64,000 bases of DNA from Xanthomonas arboricola (GTDB lineage Bacteria; Pseudomonadota; Gammaproteobacteria; Xanthomonadales; Xanthomonadaceae): contig NZ_MIGY01000003.1 in the NCBI RefSeq assembly GCF_002940665.1, positions 1,326,045 through 1,390,044 of the forward strand. Reading direction: 5' to 3'. Both the position numbers and the translations under genes were made by a program. The notes under the pieces are model-generated. The model saw only the letters and a list, made by a program, of their open reading frames with translations, ran no database searches and was not told the DNA's origin. Shown one piece after another: positions 1 to 9,664 of the stretch (the first letter of the stretch is position 1; every line of letters begins with the position of its first letter).

Positions 1-1104
1 GGCAAGACCCTGCGCGCCGAACTCAATTACGAAGACGAGGCCGAGACGCTGGTGCGCTTCGGCAAGCATCTCAAGCCGTTTGCGCTGTTGTGGATTCCGC
101 AACCGGTGTGGGACCTGAGCAGCCGCAAGGTACTGACCATGCAGCTGGCCGAGGGCGTGCGCGTGGACAAGATCTCCGGCCTGCGCCGCACCGAACAGCC
201 GATGGACAAGCTGGCCGCAGAACTGGTCAAGGGCTATCTGGACCAGATGTTCGTGCATGGCGAGATCCATGCCGACCCGCATCCGGGCAACTTGCGGGTG
301 CTGCAGGACGGGCGCCTGGCGATCTTCGACCTGGGCATGGTGGCGCACGTGCCGCCGCGCCTGCGCGAGCGTCTGCTCAAGCTGCTGTTCGCCGCCGTCG
401 ATGGCCGTGGCGAGGAAGTCGCCGAAGAGACCATCGCGCTCAGCACACGCCTGGAGGATTACGACGAAGACCGCTATCAGCGCGAAACCGGGCAGATGAT
501 CGCCCGGTACGCCGCGCACGACACCACCTCCGAGGGTCGCGTGGTGCTGGATCTGGTGCGCATCGCCACCGCCAACGGCCTGCGCACGCCGCCGGAGCTG
601 AGCCTGCTCGGCAAGACCCTGTTGAACCTGGAAGGCGTGTGCCGCACGCTGTCGCCACACCTGGACACGCGCCGCATCGTCGAGCGCCACCTGCAGCATG
701 TGATGCGCGCGCGCCTGAAAAAGTCGCTGTCGGCCGCCAATCTGGCCAGCGAGGCGATGGAACTGCAGCATCTGGTGCGCGAAGGACCGCGCCGCATGTC
801 CGAGATCCTGTCGCTGGCGGCGGAGAACCGCCTGCAGATGCGCGTCACCGGGCTGGAAGAATCGCATCTGATGGAAAGCCTGCAGAAGATCGCCAACCGC
901 GTGGCGGCCGGCATCGTGACTGCGGCGCTGATCATGGCCTCGGCGCAGATGATGCGTATCGAAACCGGCTTGAAGCTGTGGGGCTATCCGGCGATCGCGA
1001 TGCTGCTGTTCCTGCTCGGTGTCGTGTTGGGCCTGGGCATCGTGCTCAGCGCCCTGCTGTTCGACCGCCGTGTACGTGCGCGCGAAGAACGCGGGCATCG
1101 ATAG
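1..1104 (+). CDS. ubiB: UbiB family protein kinase-like/ATPase, 5' end outside window
   Basis: This is the C-terminal 367 residues of an AarF/ABC1/UbiB protein, an atypical kinase fold needed for ubiquinone biosynthesis at the inner membrane. The reading frame is open from base 1, so the N-terminal KxGQ region lies outside the window. Visible kinase-like motifs are HADPHPGNL (catalytic-loop equivalent, about residue 90 of the visible part) followed by AIFDLGMVAHV (metal-binding DFG equivalent). Two hydrophobic segments near the C-terminus (nt 900-960 and 985-1060) match the paired membrane helices of UbiB. It ends with a basic tail at a TAG stop. The family call is firm; assignment as ubiB rather than another ABC1 paralogue rests on length and the two C-terminal helices. 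Confidence 0.9.
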   Translation, partial: GKTLRAELNYEDEAETLVRFGKHLKPFALLWIPQPVWDLSSRKVLTMQLAEGVRVDKISGLRRTEQPMDKLAAELVKGYLDQMFVHGEIHADPHPGNLRVLQDGRLAIFDLGMVAHVPPRLRERLLKLLFAAVDGRGEEVAEETIALSTRLEDYDEDRYQRETGQMIARYAAHDTTSEGRVVLDLVRIATANGLRTPPELSLLGKTLLNLEGVCRTLSPHLDTRRIVERHLQHVMRARLKKSLSAANLASEAMELQHLVREGPRRMSEILSLAAENRLQMRVTGLEESHLMESLQKIANRVAAGIVTAALIMASAQMMRIETGLKLWGYPAIAMLLFLLGVVLGLGIVLSALLFDRRVRAREERGHR

Positions 1105-1478
1105 CGCTACACACAAACCACACCTCCGCGTAGGAGCGCACCCGGGCGCGACATGGCTTCATGCGGCGTCGCCCGCCGAAACCGCCGCGTCAGGCTGTCA
1201 AAGTGGATCGGGCGATGTGGCGTTATCGCGACGTCGCCCATGTGCGAGAAGCGCGCCAGGTGCGGAATGCAGATGCCGCCCGCCTCCGTCGATCGCCACC
1301 GCGACCAGGCGATCGTGAGCGCACGCGTTGCGGCAAACGCTCGACGCCAACAAACATTTCAGTCAGCTTCAACGCGGCATAGTCTGTCATCCGGGCGTCA
1401 CATTGAGTGTGGCGCACAGGACATGGCGGGCAAGGCGTCCGGTACGCGCTCGCATCATTCCCCCACGGACGCTGCCGC
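1105..1478. other. Intergenic region ubiB-opgB, no gene
   Basis: No convincing gene is seen. The stretch carries one arm of a REP-like repeat at 1130-1152 and the upstream region of opgB. Short open frames here have neither a ribosome site nor recognisable products. Confidence 0.6.
1130..1152. repeat. REP-like repeat, single arm
   Basis: GTAGGAGCGCACCCGGGCG and the following bases are identical to the left arm of the fuller palindrome at 16251-16317. The right arm is not evident here. Such GTAGGAGCGC units are common dispersed intergenic elements in xanthomonads and relatives. Confidence 0.6.
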
Positions 1479-3587
1479 ATGCATTGGATGTTGCTGTTTT
1501 CGCTGTTGCTCCTGCTTTGGCTATTGGTCGCCTCGCCGCGTCTGGCGTGGCTGAAGGCCGGTCTGTTGTCGTTGCTGCTGCTGTTGCTCAGTGCCTGGGG
1601 CCTGGTGGATCGGCTCAGCGGCGACGGCATCAATGCTGCCACGCTGTATCACCTGCGCGCGGACATGGACGGTGCCGGCGTCAGCGATTTCTCCGGCTAT
1701 ATCGCCGTGTTTATCGGCATGGTGCTGCTGTCGCTCAGCCCGCTGGTATTGCTCAGGGTGCAACGTTTTCGTCGCCCACGTGGAGGCAACGCGGTGTTCG
1801 GCGGCTTCGTGGCGATGTTGCTGGTGAGCATTGCAGTCAGCCCCTTGTACCGCGATGGCAAACGCCTGTACTACCAGTTGCGCCCGGTGGATTACGCCAC
1901 CGTGGTACCGGAATATCTGGTGCCGCAGCAGCCCCTGCAGAAGCGCAAGAACATCGTGTGGATCTACGGCGAGAGTCTGGAACGCACCTATTTCGACGAA
2001 GACGTGTTTCCCGGCCTGATGCCGAACCTGCGCGCGCTGGCCGGCGAGGCGGTGGACGTGCGCAACCTCACCTCCACCGAGGGCAGCGGCTGGACCATCG
2101 CCGGCATGGTCGCCTCGATGTGCGGCGTGCCGCTGACCACCGCGCCCGGCGATGAGAACAGCATGGGCCGCATGGGCCTGTTCCTGCCGGAAGCGCGCTG
2201 CCTGGGCGACTATCTCAAGGACCAGGGCTACCGCAATCACTATGTCGGTGGCGCCGATGCCAGCTTTGCCGGCAAGGGCAGTTTCCTGTCCAGCCATGGT
2301 TTTGATGTGGTGCACGACGTCGGCTACTTCCGCGACAAGGGCGTGGCGCCAAAACACTTTTCCGCCTGGGGCGTGCACGACGATGTGCTGCTGGACGATG
2401 CCTGGGACAGCTTCCAGACGCTGTCGCGCGCCGGCCAGCCGTTCATGCTCACCACGCTGACCATGGACACCCACCATCCTGCCGGACACCTGCCGCTGGC
2501 GTGCAAGGGCCAGCACTACGACAGCGCGTTGGGCGATATCGGTTTGCTGCATGCGATCAAGTGCAGCGACCGGCTGATCGGCGAGCTGGTCGCGCGCATT
2601 CGCAACAGCCGTTATGGCAAGAACACCATCATCGTGATCGCCTCCGATCACCTGGCCATGCCCAATGATCTCAGCGATGTGCTGGCCAAGCAGAAACGCG
2701 AGAACCTGCTGCTGTTCCTGGGCAAGGACATCGCCCCGCAGCAAGTGGTCACGCGCGCCGGCAGCACGCTGGATTCGGGGGCGACGCTGTTGCAGTTGCT
2801 GGAGCCGGGCATGCGCACGCTGGGCTTCGGCCGCTCGCTGCTGGCCCGCGATGCGTCCCCCAGCGCCAGCATTGCGGCCAGCCGCGACAGCGGCAAGGAC
2901 TACCCGCGCTATCTCGCTTACGCACGCACGCTATGGACCGGGCGCAGCACCCGCATGCTGCGCATCAACGGCAATGGCGATGTGGTGGTGGGCGTGCAGC
3001 AGGTGCGCCCGCCGGTGTTGCTGGAATACGACGACGACACCAATCTCAAAACCGTCTATCTTGAAAACACCTCGCGCCAGTTCGACCGCACCCGCACCGA
3101 GGGCACGCTGGCGTATGTGGATCGCTGCACGGCGCTCGAGGACGGCTCGGCCGATGGCGACTGGTGCGCGCTGGTGGTCGACCGCCACCAGAGCATGAAG
3201 CTGTACCGCGACCCGGACCTGACCCGCGGCATCGCTGTGGACGCGCCGCTGGAGGCCAGCCAGCAAGGCCCGCGTCCACGCGTGCGCCAGCCGATCATGC
3301 TCACCCAGGCCGCGCGCAAGACCGAGGCCGGGCGTTACATGCTGGAGCTGTACGCCAAGCGTCGGCCCACCCGTGCCTTCTGGGTGGAGGCAGTCTCGTC
3401 GGAGCGCAAGGTGGTGCTGGCCCAGCAATGGGTGGTGCCCGATGCGGCCGGTCGCATCCGCATGCCGGTGGGCCTGGAACATGCGGTGGACGATCTGGAA
3501 ATCCGCGCCTGGCTGGACTACACCGAAGACGTCAGCGTGGACGACCTGGCCCTGGTGAAGCAGACCCAGGTCGCCGATCGCTCCTGA
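1479..3587 (+). CDS. opgB: Phosphoglycerol transferase I (osmoregulated periplasmic glucan modification)
   Basis: The 702-aa product matches the OpgB/MdoB layout (E. coli about 763 aa). OpgB transfers phosphoglycerol from phosphatidylglycerol onto periplasmic glucans. The N-terminus has three hydrophobic segments, then a periplasmic alkaline-phosphatase/LTA-synthase-like domain. Visible family signatures are IYGESLERTYF (about residue 160), WTIAGMVASMCGVPL (nucleophile region), LTMDTHHPAG and IVIASDHLAMP (metal ligands, about residue 390). The ATG at 1479 is preferred over an in-frame ATG at 1407 because the protein then begins directly with the membrane helix. In Xanthomonas this enzyme would act on cyclic or linear glucans that matter for osmotic adaptation and virulence (family knowledge). 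It stands alone, followed by repeat DNA. Confidence 0.9.
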   Translation: MHWMLLFSLLLLLWLLVASPRLAWLKAGLLSLLLLLLSAWGLVDRLSGDGINAATLYHLRADMDGAGVSDFSGYIAVFIGMVLLSLSPLVLLRVQRFRRPRGGNAVFGGFVAMLLVSIAVSPLYRDGKRLYYQLRPVDYATVVPEYLVPQQPLQKRKNIVWIYGESLERTYFDEDVFPGLMPNLRALAGEAVDVRNLTSTEGSGWTIAGMVASMCGVPLTTAPGDENSMGRMGLFLPEARCLGDYLKDQGYRNHYVGGADASFAGKGSFLSSHGFDVVHDVGYFRDKGVAPKHFSAWGVHDDVLLDDAWDSFQTLSRAGQPFMLTTLTMDTHHPAGHLPLACKGQHYDSALGDIGLLHAIKCSDRLIGELVARIRNSRYGKNTIIVIASDHLAMPNDLSDVLAKQKRENLLLFLGKDIAPQQVVTRAGSTLDSGATLLQLLEPGMRTLGFGRSLLARDASPSASIAASRDSGKDYPRYLAYARTLWTGRSTRMLRINGNGDVVVGVQQVRPPVLLEYDDDTNLKTVYLENTSRQFDRTRTEGTLAYVDRCTALEDGSADGDWCALVVDRHQSMKLYRDPDLTRGIAVDAPLEASQQGPRPRVRQPIMLTQAARKTEAGRYMLELYAKRRPTRAFWVEAVSSERKVVLAQQWVVPDAAGRIRMPVGLEHAVDDLEIRAWLDYTEDVSVDDLALVKQTQVADRS

Positions 3588-3625
3588 GTCTGGCCGCCAT
3601 TCGGGTCCTAGGCCGGGCGATTTGG

Positions 3626-3652
3626 ATGAGGCAAAGGCAAAGGCAAAGGCAA
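3626..3652. repeat. Hexanucleotide tandem repeat (GGCAAA)n, about 4 units
   Basis: After 'gatga', the unit AGGCAA repeats about four times. It lies outside any gene and is a possible slippage site. Confidence 0.65.
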
Positions 3653-3703
3653 AGCCCAAGAGCAACGTCGAAGCGTGCGATCTGTGGCCTGGCTGCCGGG
3701 TCC

Positions 3704-3799
3704 CCGCCCGCCCACCATCGCGGGACACGCCGCAAGTACGTCCGTGTAGGCTCTTACGCGGCATCCATGCCGCGTAAGGTCCCGCGACGGCGGGCGGGC
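3704..3799. repeat. Large palindromic repeat, type A, copy 1
   Basis: The outer arms pair (GCCCGCCCACCATCGCGGGAC with GTCCCGCGACGGCGGGCGGGC, a few mismatches) and enclose a second hairpin around CTTACGCGGCATCCATGCCG (3752-3778). A close copy lies at 43701-43799. It could act as a transcription barrier between opgB and the convergent channel gene, or be a non-autonomous mobile element. Confidence 0.75.
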
Positions 3800-4000
3800 A
3801 AGGACCTGTCGGGATGGTCGGTGTGCATGGCGCAAGCAAAGCAGGACGTGCGTTGTTCGGATCACTGTGCGTCCGACCGGCGTCTCGTCGAAAACCAAGC
3901 AGAAACAGGTTTCAACACGCGGCTACAAATCTCTCATCTGCCTAGTGCCATGCAAACCGGGCAACACGCTTTCAAAAAAGCAGCCGAGCGACTTTCTGGT

Positions 4001-4102
4001 GCGGTGTCCTTACCGCTTGCGGGACCCTTGGCGGCATGGATGCCGCCACGGAGCCTCCACGGACGGATTCACGGCGTGTCCCGCAAACGGTGAGGGCACC
4101 GC
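4001..4102. repeat. Large palindromic repeat, type B, copy 1
   Basis: This is a 102-nt stem-loop: the left arm starts GCGGTGTCCTTACCGCTTGC, the right arm ends CGGTGAGGGCACCGC, and an inner GGCGGCATGGATGCCGCC hairpin sits between. A copy of the same length is at 43939-44040. Types A and B occur in the same order and spacing at both loci, so they form one compound element. Confidence 0.75.
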
Positions 4103-4276
4103 ACGCTCGACCAACCACGCTTTTGACCTAAGCGTTTGACCGTATCTAAACAACGCCAACACTCGAAATCCCGGTTGTTTGGAACGGTTGGACGGTTCGG
4201 ATAACTCAGTTGTAGCGCGGCAGATCCGAAGCCCCACTGCAGCGCCCTTTCCAGCGCACGGCATCCACGCGCCGAC

Positions 4277-6784
4277 TCAATCTTCCGATGCAGGTGTGCC
4301 ATCGGCTGGATCGCGCGCCACCGCAGCACCTGCACGGCTGAAGCGGATTTCCTGCGGCGATTGCAACGCAATGCCCACCGTTTCCATCCGCTGCAACAGC
4401 GCAAAGAACAGCTCGCTGCGCACCCCATACGAATCGCGCGGGCTGCGCACATAGGCGAACGAATTGAAATTGACGTGCCCGCCGGCCAGCGAATCGATGA
4501 ACACCGAGGGGGCAGGATCGGCCAGCACCTTGGTGTGCTCAGCGAACAGCTCCAGCAGCATGTCGCGTACCTTTGCCACGTCGGTTTCCAGCGGCACCGA
4601 GAACTGCAGCTGCACCCGCCCCATCGGGTTGGACAGGGTCATGTTGCGCACGCTCTTGGTGATCAGTTCCGAGTTGGGCACAATCAGGGTGGAGCGGTCG
4701 CCGACCTGGATCTCGGTCGCCCGCACGCTGATCTTGCGCACGTCGCCTTCCTGGTCGCCGATGCGTACCCAGTCGCCGATCTTCACCGGCCGCTCGGCCA
4801 GCAGGATCAGGCCCGACACGAAGTTTTGCGTGATCGCCTGCAGACCGAAACCGATACCCACCGACAGCGCGCTCAGCACCAGCGCAAGCCGCTTCAGATC
4901 CAGGCCCAATGCGGTCAGTCCCCACACCACCACGATCAGCCAGCCCAGATAGCGCGCCACCGTACTGATGGAATTGCGCGCACCGTCATCGAGCTCGGTC
5001 TTGGGCAGATAGGTGTTGAGCAACCATTGCTGCACCACGTGCACCAGTCCCATGCCAAGCAGGAACACGCACAACGCCCTGAACACATCGCCCGGGGTGA
5101 TCACCAGCTCCTTGCCGATGGTGATGCCGTGGGCGATGTTCTCCGCCCAGTCGGTAACCACGCTGATGTTGGCGCCATACGGCGTCAGCAGCACCGCGAT
5201 GCCCAGCAGCACCAGCAGCACCCGGGTCGCCGCCGATATCAGCAGCCCGAGCTGCACCAGGCGTCCGCTGCCGATGCTGAGCGCATGCGACAACGCCCGG
5301 CTGAAGCGTCCGTCCGGCTTGAACAGCCAGGTCATCAGATCGTCGGCAAAGACGACCAACACGCCGAGCAGACTGCACACCAGGGTGATCCAGATGATCT
5401 GCCGCTCCACGAACAACGCCAGATTGAGATAGCCGAACAAGGCCGCGATCAGCGCGAAGATCACGGCCAGATGGCCCAACAGGCGGATCAGCACGATGAA
5501 GCCGCCACCGCGCGAGACCACCGGCGGCGGCGCGTCGCCGTCCGGATCGGCCACCCCGGCATTTGCTGCATGCGCGCGCAAGGAAAGACTCAGCCCGGCC
5601 AGCGCCGACAGGATCAACCCTGCGTACAGCAACGCGGCCAGTGCATCGGTGGCGGTGATCAACGCGGGACTGCTGCCGGCCACCTCGTTGACCTTCATCG
5701 CCATGCCGCTGAACCAGATCACTGCCGCGGTGGCCAGGCAATGCACGCGCAGGCGGTCGACGGTGGCATCGTCCAGCGGGAACAGGCGCCAGCTGGGCTG
5801 GTGTTTCATCAACAGGCTGGCACTGAGCGAACCGACGAAGGCAGCCACCACACTGACGGCGATAAATCCGGTCAGCAGTTGGTCCAGATCGTCGGGCAGC
5901 TCGCCGAGCGCGCGGATACCTTCGACCAGCACGAATGCCGCAACCCCCAGGCTCAGCGTGCCGACCAGCAGAAACCACAGTGCCAGCCCCGAGCGTCGCA
6001 GGCGTCCACCCGGCGCACGCGAGGCCGCATAGCGACGCCCCAGGTGGCGCAGGAAGATGCGCAGCGGGAGTGCCAGCAGCAATGCCACCACGGCACTGGT
6101 GATCAGCCCGCCCACGCCGTTGGTTGCGACGCCTGCCTGCAGCATCTGCACCGTCTTGTCGGACAACGCCCGCAGGCGCGCACGATCGTCTGGCCATTGC
6201 TGCCCGATCTGATTCCACAATGTCGGCGACAACGGCGAGGCCACTCGCGTGGAAAGCTTCACGTTGAAGCGTTGCACGCGCTCGCGTTCGAGCCGGTCGG
6301 CCAGGTCCTTGGCATTGGAGACCAGCAGCGTGGCCCGGATGAACTCGGCATTGAGCTGATCGCGCTCCTTGATCAGCGCCCTGCGCTGTTTTGCCAGGTC
6401 GGCCGGTTCGTTCTGCGCCGCGACACCGAGCCCCTCCAGTCGCCCGTTGAGATCTTTGAGCGGTTGCTCCAGCGTGCGGACCAGATCCTGCGCCTGTCGC
6501 TGCGCGCCGGCGACATCGTCGGTCAGCTTGCCGAGCTGCTCGGTATCGGCCTGCTCCATGCCCGCGTCGGCCTGGGACAACACCTTCTGCATGCTGTCGA
6601 GCTGAGTCTGTGCGTTCTCCAGCAGCGTGTCGTCGTCCTGCGCCACGGCGGCGCCCACGCACACCATCCACAACGCGACCAGCAACAGCACGCGCTGCAG
6701 TACGCCGCGATGGGCACCCGGGGCAACTCGGTATTTAGACACAGGCAGACATCGGACAGGCGCAAACCAGCGCGGTGCGGGCAT
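4277..6784 (-). CDS. Large MscS-family mechanosensitive channel (YjeP/MscK-like)
   Basis: An 835-aa inner-membrane protein. A signal peptide (hydrophobic run ending AAVAQ) is followed by a coiled-coil-rich periplasmic region with many Gln and Glu residues (about residues 40-230), a series of hydrophobic helices, and a C-terminal MscS module. The module includes the Ala/Gly-rich pore helix (LSALSVGIGFGLQAITQNFV) and the beta domain (GDWVRIGDQEGDVRKI, VPNSELITKSVRN). MscS channels release solutes on hypo-osmotic shock. The ATG at 6784 is chosen because it places the signal peptide near the N-terminus; an in-frame GTG at 6973 is possible but adds a non-conserved extension. It converges on the repeat region after opgB. 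Which MscS subfamily it belongs to is not certain. Confidence 0.85.
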   Translation of the reverse strand: MPAPRWFAPVRCLPVSKYRVAPGAHRGVLQRVLLLVALWMVCVGAAVAQDDDTLLENAQTQLDSMQKVLSQADAGMEQADTEQLGKLTDDVAGAQRQAQDLVRTLEQPLKDLNGRLEGLGVAAQNEPADLAKQRRALIKERDQLNAEFIRATLLVSNAKDLADRLERERVQRFNVKLSTRVASPLSPTLWNQIGQQWPDDRARLRALSDKTVQMLQAGVATNGVGGLITSAVVALLLALPLRIFLRHLGRRYAASRAPGGRLRRSGLALWFLLVGTLSLGVAAFVLVEGIRALGELPDDLDQLLTGFIAVSVVAAFVGSLSASLLMKHQPSWRLFPLDDATVDRLRVHCLATAAVIWFSGMAMKVNEVAGSSPALITATDALAALLYAGLILSALAGLSLSLRAHAANAGVADPDGDAPPPVVSRGGGFIVLIRLLGHLAVIFALIAALFGYLNLALFVERQIIWITLVCSLLGVLVVFADDLMTWLFKPDGRFSRALSHALSIGSGRLVQLGLLISAATRVLLVLLGIAVLLTPYGANISVVTDWAENIAHGITIGKELVITPGDVFRALCVFLLGMGLVHVVQQWLLNTYLPKTELDDGARNSISTVARYLGWLIVVVWGLTALGLDLKRLALVLSALSVGIGFGLQAITQNFVSGLILLAERPVKIGDWVRIGDQEGDVRKISVRATEIQVGDRSTLIVPNSELITKSVRNMTLSNPMGRVQLQFSVPLETDVAKVRDMLLELFAEHTKVLADPAPSVFIDSLAGGHVNFNSFAYVRSPRDSYGVRSELFFALLQRMETVGIALQSPQEIRFSRAGAAVARDPADGTPASED

Positions 6785-7052
6785 CTTAAGCCACTGCTTC
6801 CAGCCAGGCAGATCGAAGCTGCCGCGAGGGTTCAGCCTGGCAAAGCTCGCCAGGAACGATTGCCACCGTGCGATTGGAGGTTTTTCCGCGATCCAACCTA
6901 CAGTGCCGGCCGTTGCAGTGGGCATGCCTGCCGGACATTCCGACCTGCGCATGAACGCGGTGCAGCTTGTCACCTTGCGGCAACGGTGCGCTGTCGCAGA
7001 ATCGAGTCACCGCTACGACAGACGCAGCGGATGACCGCGAAGGAGACACTCT

Positions 7053-7394
7053 ATGCAGATTCAGATCCAGACCGACAAGCACGTGCCGCATGACCCCTCC
7101 GTCGTGCAGCATGTCGAGAAGACCTGCTCCGCCCAGCTGGCGCATTTCGCCAACGACATCACCCGCGTCGAGGTGCATTTGCGCGATGAAAATGGCCAAC
7201 GCGGCGGCGCGGCGGATCGAACCTGCAGCATCGAGGCGCACGTCGCCGGCCTGCCGCCGATCGCGGCCACCAATAGCGCCGACACCACCGCCTCGGCGGT
7301 CACCGGCGCCGCGCGCAAGTTGCGCACCGCCATCGAACACGCGCGCGGCAAGCAGCACGCCAAGGCCACCACACCGCCGCCGGAAATGCTCTGA
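7053..7394 (+). CDS. HPF/RaiA-family ribosome-associated protein
   Basis: A 113-aa protein with the S30EA/RaiA fold pattern: an N-terminal beta strand (MQIQIQTDKHV), a helix, then TRVEVHLRDENG and a second helix rich in Ala and Arg. The family binds the ribosomal decoding centre and promotes hibernation in stationary phase. A purine-rich AAGGAGA lies just before the ATG. It is not beside rpoN, where the main hpf usually sits, so it is probably a secondary paralogue; its target is inferred from family membership only. Confidence 0.75.
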   Translation: MQIQIQTDKHVPHDPSVVQHVEKTCSAQLAHFANDITRVEVHLRDENGQRGGAADRTCSIEAHVAGLPPIAATNSADTTASAVTGAARKLRTAIEHARGKQHAKATTPPPEML

Positions 7395-7512
7395 TCCGCG
7401 CCTCGGCAGGGTGGCGCCAGGCGCCCCCCGCCAACCGATGCACCGGGTGGCATCGCAGTGCAACGACGTGTCGATGCGCGAGCCGGCGTCCAGACCCTGA
7501 TCCAGAAATGCC

Positions 7513-7547
7513 ATCGGCCCGCTGCAGTGTCACTGCAGCGGGCCGAT
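7513..7547. terminator. Perfect 17-bp hairpin, probable terminator
   Basis: ATCGGCCCGCTGCAGTG, a single central T, then its exact reverse complement. It lies between the HPF-like gene and the convergent tRNA-Arg. There is no long T run on either side, so a Rho-independent role is plausible but not ideal. Confidence 0.6.
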
Positions 7548-7558
7548 GTGCCTTGATC

Positions 7559-7635
7559 TGGTGCGCCCGGAGGGATTCGAACCCCCGACCAATGGCTTCG
7601 GAAGCCACTACTCTATCCGGCTGAGCTACGAGCGC
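7559..7635 (-). tRNA. tRNA-Arg (anticodon CCG)
   Basis: A 77-nt cloverleaf on the minus strand. The acceptor arm GCGCTCG pairs with CGGGCGC, the anticodon stem-loop GTGGC-TTCCGAA-GCCAT presents CCG, the T loop is TTCGAAT, and the discriminator A is followed by an encoded CCA end (7559-7561). It reads CGG arginine codons. Confidence 0.95.
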
Positions 7636-7868
7636 CTGGTCGGGCATTATGCCAGAACCGCCGCCGCGCGCGTGACAGCCGCATTGCGGGCCTGCCGAAC
7701 GGCTGTTGGGCACCACCGGGCTGCCGAGCGGGGCTCAACCCGGATCCAGCGTCCGTACAGGCCAGCATGGCACGACGTCGTAGAGCCGCCTGACAGGCTG
7801 GGCGATGCCTGGCTCGATCATTGACCAGCGCATGACCGCAGCCGCGCCGCGCTGCTACCCTTTGCAAC

Positions 7869-8774
7869 ATGAGCAAGCATGGCATTGAACAGCTGCCGAC
7901 AGCGCCCGCGCTGACCCGGCCGCAGCGGCTGGGGCAGTACTGGAAATTGGTCCGAGGCGATCGTCCGATCGGCAGCCTGTTACTGCTGTGGCCTACCTGG
8001 TGGGCATTGTGGCTGGCCGCCGGTGGCCTGCCGCCGCTGTGGACGCTGTTCGTGTTCACCGCCGGGGTCTGGCTGACCCGCTCGGCCGGCTGCGTGATCA
8101 ACGACTATGCCGACCGCTGGCTGGACCCGCACGTGGAGCGTACCAAGTCGCGCCCGTTGGCCACCGGCGCGGTGTCCGGGCGCGAGGCGCTGTGGGTGTT
8201 TGTGATGCTGATGCTGGTGGCATTCGCGCTGGTGCTCACGCTCAACTGGCTGACCGTGGCCCTGAGCGTGCCGGGCGTGTTCCTGGCCGCCAGCTATCCC
8301 TATCTCAAGCGCCACACCCACCTGCCCCAGGTCTATCTGGGCATGGCCTTTGGCTGGGGCATCCCCATGGCCTTCGCCGCGGTGCAGGGCAGCGTGCCAT
8401 TGCTGGGCTGGCTGCTGTATGCGGCCAATATCCTCTGGGCGACGGCCTACGACACCTGGTATGCGATGGTCGACCGCGAGGACGACATCCGCATGGGCAG
8501 CAAGTCCACTGCCATCCTGTTCGGCAGGTTCGACCTGATCGCGCAGGGCCTGCTGTATGCAGCGATGGTTGCGGTGCTGGCACTGGTCGGCCTGCGCGCC
8601 GGTCTCGGCACCGCGTACTGGGCGGGACTGGGCATTGCCGTGCTGCTGGTGGCCTACGAGTTCCGCCTCGCCCGCCATCGCGAACGCGGCCCCTGCTTCC
8701 GCGCCTTCCTGCACAACAACTGGGTCGGCCTGGCGATCTTCGTCGGCATTGCCGCGGCCCTGGCGGTGCGCTAA
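7869..8774 (+). CDS. ubiA: 4-hydroxybenzoate polyprenyltransferase
   Basis: A 301-aa integral membrane prenyltransferase that attaches the polyprenyl tail to 4-hydroxybenzoate in ubiquinone synthesis. The first Asp-rich motif [15 protein letters not shown] (about residues 78-92) and the second DREDDIRMG (about residues 201-209) bind the prenyl diphosphate through magnesium. Eight or nine hydrophobic helices are visible. It starts after 'gcaac' and is followed by a hairpin shared with the convergent comF gene. With ubiB at the window start this gives two separate ubiquinone genes. The substrate also links to the aromatic cluster, since pobA uses the same 4-hydroxybenzoate. Confidence 0.95.
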   Translation: MSKHGIEQLPTAPALTRPQRLGQYWKLVRGDRPIGSLLLLWPTWWALWLAAGGLPPLWTLFVFTAGVWLTRSAGCVINDYADRWLDPHVERTKSRPLATGAVSGREALWVFVMLMLVAFALVLTLNWLTVALSVPGVFLAASYPYLKRHTHLPQVYLGMAFGWGIPMAFAAVQGSVPLLGWLLYAANILWATAYDTWYAMVDREDDIRMGSKSTAILFGRFDLIAQGLLYAAMVAVLALVGLRAGLGTAYWAGLGIAVLLVAYEFRLARHRERGPCFRAFLHNNWVGLAIFVGIAAALAVR

Positions 8775-8806
8775 CGCGCAGGCAGGTAAATCGCCCCGGT
8801 TTAAGT

Positions 8807-8826
8807 CCCTCTCCCGGCGGGAGAGG
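8807..8826. terminator. Hairpin between ubiA and comF
   Basis: CCCTCTCC-CGGC-GGGAGAGGG-type stem-loop in the convergent intergenic space, followed by GGTTGGGGTGAGGG. This motif is often seen between Xanthomonas genes and probably serves both transcripts. Confidence 0.6.
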
Positions 8827-8889
8827 GGTTGGGGTGAGGGTACGGGCGAAGCCCCATGGCGCAGCTCACACTCCGTAGCCCACCCAACC

Positions 8890-9615
8890 TCACGGCACCC
8901 GCGCGCACACCCACGCATCCACCCGGTGCACCCCCGCGCGCCGCAATGCCTGCGCGGCCGCATGCAGCGTGGCGCCAGTCGTCATCACGTCGTCCACCAA
9001 CGCCACATGCGCCGGCAATGCGCCCCGCGCGATGAAGGCATCGCGCAGATTGCGCTGGCGCTCGGCCGCATCCAGCTCCGATTGCGGCGCAGTCGCACGC
9101 ACGCGGCGCAACAACGGCAGGCAGGGCAAGCGCAGCGCATGGCCCAGCGGTTTGGCCAGCTCAAGCGCCTGGTCGTAGCCGCGCTGGCGCAAGCGCTGCC
9201 GGTGCAGACTCACCGGCACCAGCGCCTGCGGACGCGGCAGGCCTGCACAACGTCTGGTCATCAACTCGCTGAGCAAACGCCCGGCAGCCAGATCCTGATG
9301 AAACTTGAAACGCCGCAGCAAGCCATCCACCGGCCAGCGATAGGTGAAACACGCATGCACGCACTGCAGCGGTGGCGGATGCTGCAGGCATTGCCCGCAC
9401 AGCAGCGCGTCATCGAAGGAATCCAACTGCATTGCGCAACACCGGCAGGCGTGCCGGTGATCCGGCAACGCGGCGCGACACGACGGGCACAGATCGCAAT
9501 CGGCGCTGCCTGCTTCCGCGCACACCAGGCACCTGCTCGACAGCAGCAGCCGCAACACCCGGTGCGGCCACCTGTAAACCGAACGCACCTCATCGAAGTT
9601 GACAGCTTCTCCCAT
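8890..9615 (-). CDS. comF: ComF-family phosphoribosyltransferase-like protein
   Basis: A 241-aa protein with an N-terminal zinc-finger-like set of Cys pairs (CLVC, CDLCPSC, CRCC, CGQC) and a C-terminal PRTase domain carrying the PRPP-binding motif [14 protein letters not shown]. ComF/GntX proteins are linked to DNA uptake in competent bacteria, and Xanthomonadaceae can be naturally transformable (family knowledge). An ATG at 9615 and a GTG at 9621 are both possible starts. It is divergent from bioB with about 50 bp between, so the two may share a promoter region, as in many gammaproteobacteria. Confidence 0.85.
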   Translation of the reverse strand: MGEAVNFDEVRSVYRWPHRVLRLLLSSRCLVCAEAGSADCDLCPSCRAALPDHRHACRCCAMQLDSFDDALLCGQCLQHPPPLQCVHACFTYRWPVDGLLRRFKFHQDLAAGRLLSELMTRRCAGLPRPQALVPVSLHRQRLRQRGYDQALELAKPLGHALRLPCLPLLRRVRATAPQSELDAAERQRNLRDAFIARGALPAHVALVDDVMTTGATLHAAAQALRRAGVHRVDAWVCARVP

Positions 9616-9664
9616 GCTCACCAGACTGCCTGGCTTCCAAGCCGCTGACTGTCAGGAAACCCCG

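Larger units (their letters stand above)
3588..4276. other. Intergenic region filled with repeats
   Basis: No gene is seen between opgB and the convergent MscS gene. The region holds a short GGCAAA-type hexamer run (about 3626-3652) and a compound palindromic repeat (about 3655-4195) whose second copy is near 43.7-44.1 kb. Confidence 0.7.

Noticed and set aside
4361..7093. A 910-codon open frame antisense to the MscS gene
   Set aside because: It is rich in Gln, His and Arg with no family pattern, and lies fully opposite a well-recognised gene. This is a typical high-GC shadow frame.
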